6,020 bases of DNA from Lachnospiraceae bacterium UBA1729 (GTDB lineage: Bacteria > Bacillota > Clostridia > Lachnospirales > Lachnospiraceae). Location of the stretch: NCBI GenBank assembly GCA_002315945.1, contig DCIJ01000009.1:1-6020 (forward strand), read 5' to 3'. This document shows, in pieces, positions 5,762-6,020 of the stretch. How positions within the stretch are numbered: the stretch's first letter is position 1; every line of letters starts with the position of its first letter. Position numbers and translations under genes: made by a program. The notes below the pieces were generated by a model that was not told the origin of the DNA, searched no databases, and was given only the letters and a program-made list of their open reading frames with translations.

Positions 5762-5811
5762 TGCAGAAATACCACAGTTTTGATATTCAAAAATGACTCT
5801 TAGAAAGGAAA

Positions 5812-5845
5812 ATCCTCACCCGGGTGGGGTGAGGATACTCTTTTT
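5812..5845. terminator. hairpin terminator after the right-edge gene
   Basis: A 10-bp stem (ATCCTCACCC, 5812-5821, with GGGTGAGGAT, 5827-5836) has a GGGTG loop. On the minus strand it follows the partial gene's stop by about 35 bases and runs into TTTTCCTTTCT. On the plus strand a run of five T (5841-5845) follows after four bases. It would shield the regulated operon from read-through of the right-edge gene and may work in both directions. Confidence 0.72.
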
Positions 5846-5871
5846 AAATGATTATGTTATGTTTATGTGCG

Positions 5872-6020
5872 TTACTCTTCTACCACAAAGAGATTCCAGT
5901 TTCCTACCAGAAGGGGGAAGCTTGCCATGCCCTTTGTAAAGGTTACGGTCCGGTAAGGCAATGCCTTACCTCTTGTTGCATCGCAAATGCAGATTCTGGC
6001 TTTGGTCTTGGAAGGATCCG
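5872..6020 (-). CDS. C-terminal end of an unrecognised protein, truncated by window edge
   Basis: The minus strand stays open from the window edge to a TAA at 5872-5874, giving the last 48 residues of a protein; the other two frames are interrupted by stops. The piece begins DPSKTKARICICDATRG and ends PLLVGNWNLFVVEE, mixing charged and hydrophobic residues like a soluble globular domain, with two Cys (CIC) near the left end of the fragment. I do not recognise the family. The terminator placed right after the stop, and absence of a competing frame, support it as a real gene end. No function is proposed. Confidence 0.6.
   Translation of the reverse strand, partial: DPSKTKARICICDATRGKALPYRTVTFTKGMASFPLLVGNWNLFVVEE

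Larger units (their letters stand above)
5626..5871. other. 246-bp gap without a convincing gene
   Basis: The stretch between the operator and the partial gene at the right edge is A/T-rich. It holds the minus-strand -35, a possible plus-strand promoter, a 7-bp dyad and a hairpin terminator. Short plus-strand reading frames exist: a 29-codon one from the ATG at 5694, and an open frame without an ATG closing at 5801-5803. Neither has a good ribosome site or recognisable protein. It could be plain spacer, a decayed gene, or a small transcript of about 170 bases. Confidence 0.5.

Noticed and set aside
5583..5783. Plus-strand frame of 66 codons starting at the palindrome
   Set aside because: Its start lies in the operator and flavoprotein start region; no ribosome site and no recognisable product. 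Only its internal 29-codon part is kept, as a remote possibility.
5636..5803. Plus-strand open frame ending TAG at 5801-5803, just before the hairpin
   Set aside because: The codons look fairly protein-like and the terminator is well placed, but there is no ATG and the TTG start precedes the predicted transcript start. It is at most a decayed gene end.

Overview
The window looks like chromosome of a low-to-moderate G+C anaerobic Firmicute, most likely a Clostridia/Lachnospiraceae relative. The grounds are AGGAGG-type ribosome binding sites, sigma-A-like promoters, short intergenic gaps, an anaerobic-type (cbi) corrin pathway and an NhaC-type antiporter. No CRISPR array, tRNA, rRNA, insertion sequence or phage gene is visible. 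The species assignment is inference.

Left part (1-1500): an NhaC-family sodium/proton antiporter-like membrane protein lies on the minus strand (43-1362). It has its own promoter in the 160-bp divergent spacer. A very weak candidate start of a further minus-strand gene lies at the left edge.

Middle (1526-3789): a two-gene plus-strand unit for corrin-ring assembly. The first gene is CbiF/CobM (C11 methyltransferase). It overlaps by one base (TGATG) a fusion of CbiG (cobalt-precorrin-5A hydrolase) with CbiH/CobJ (C17 methyltransferase, ring contraction). CbiH, CbiF and CbiG act consecutively, so two genes encode three successive steps of cobalamin synthesis. The CbiG part appears to lack its C-terminal CobE-like domain. 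Where that domain should be there are three tandem 15-bp repeats encoding NGI(S/N)(A/Q). No cobalamin riboswitch is seen in front. The unit ends at a hairpin terminator shared with the converging operon.

Right part (5642-3848, minus strand): a compact operon of a PNPOx-fold flavoprotein, a MarR regulator and a patatin-like phospholipase. The genes are almost stop-to-start (gaps of 2 and 1 bases). A strong promoter (TTGACA-17-TATAGT) has its -10 and predicted start point inside a perfect 15-bp-arm inverted repeat. That repeat is an excellent candidate operator for the MarR protein, implying autoregulation of the whole operon, perhaps in response to a lipophilic or redox-active ligand.

Right edge: a 246-bp gap without a convincing gene holds a possible divergent plus-strand promoter, a small dyad and a hairpin terminator. 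It is followed by the last 48 codons of an unrecognised minus-strand gene that enters from the right.
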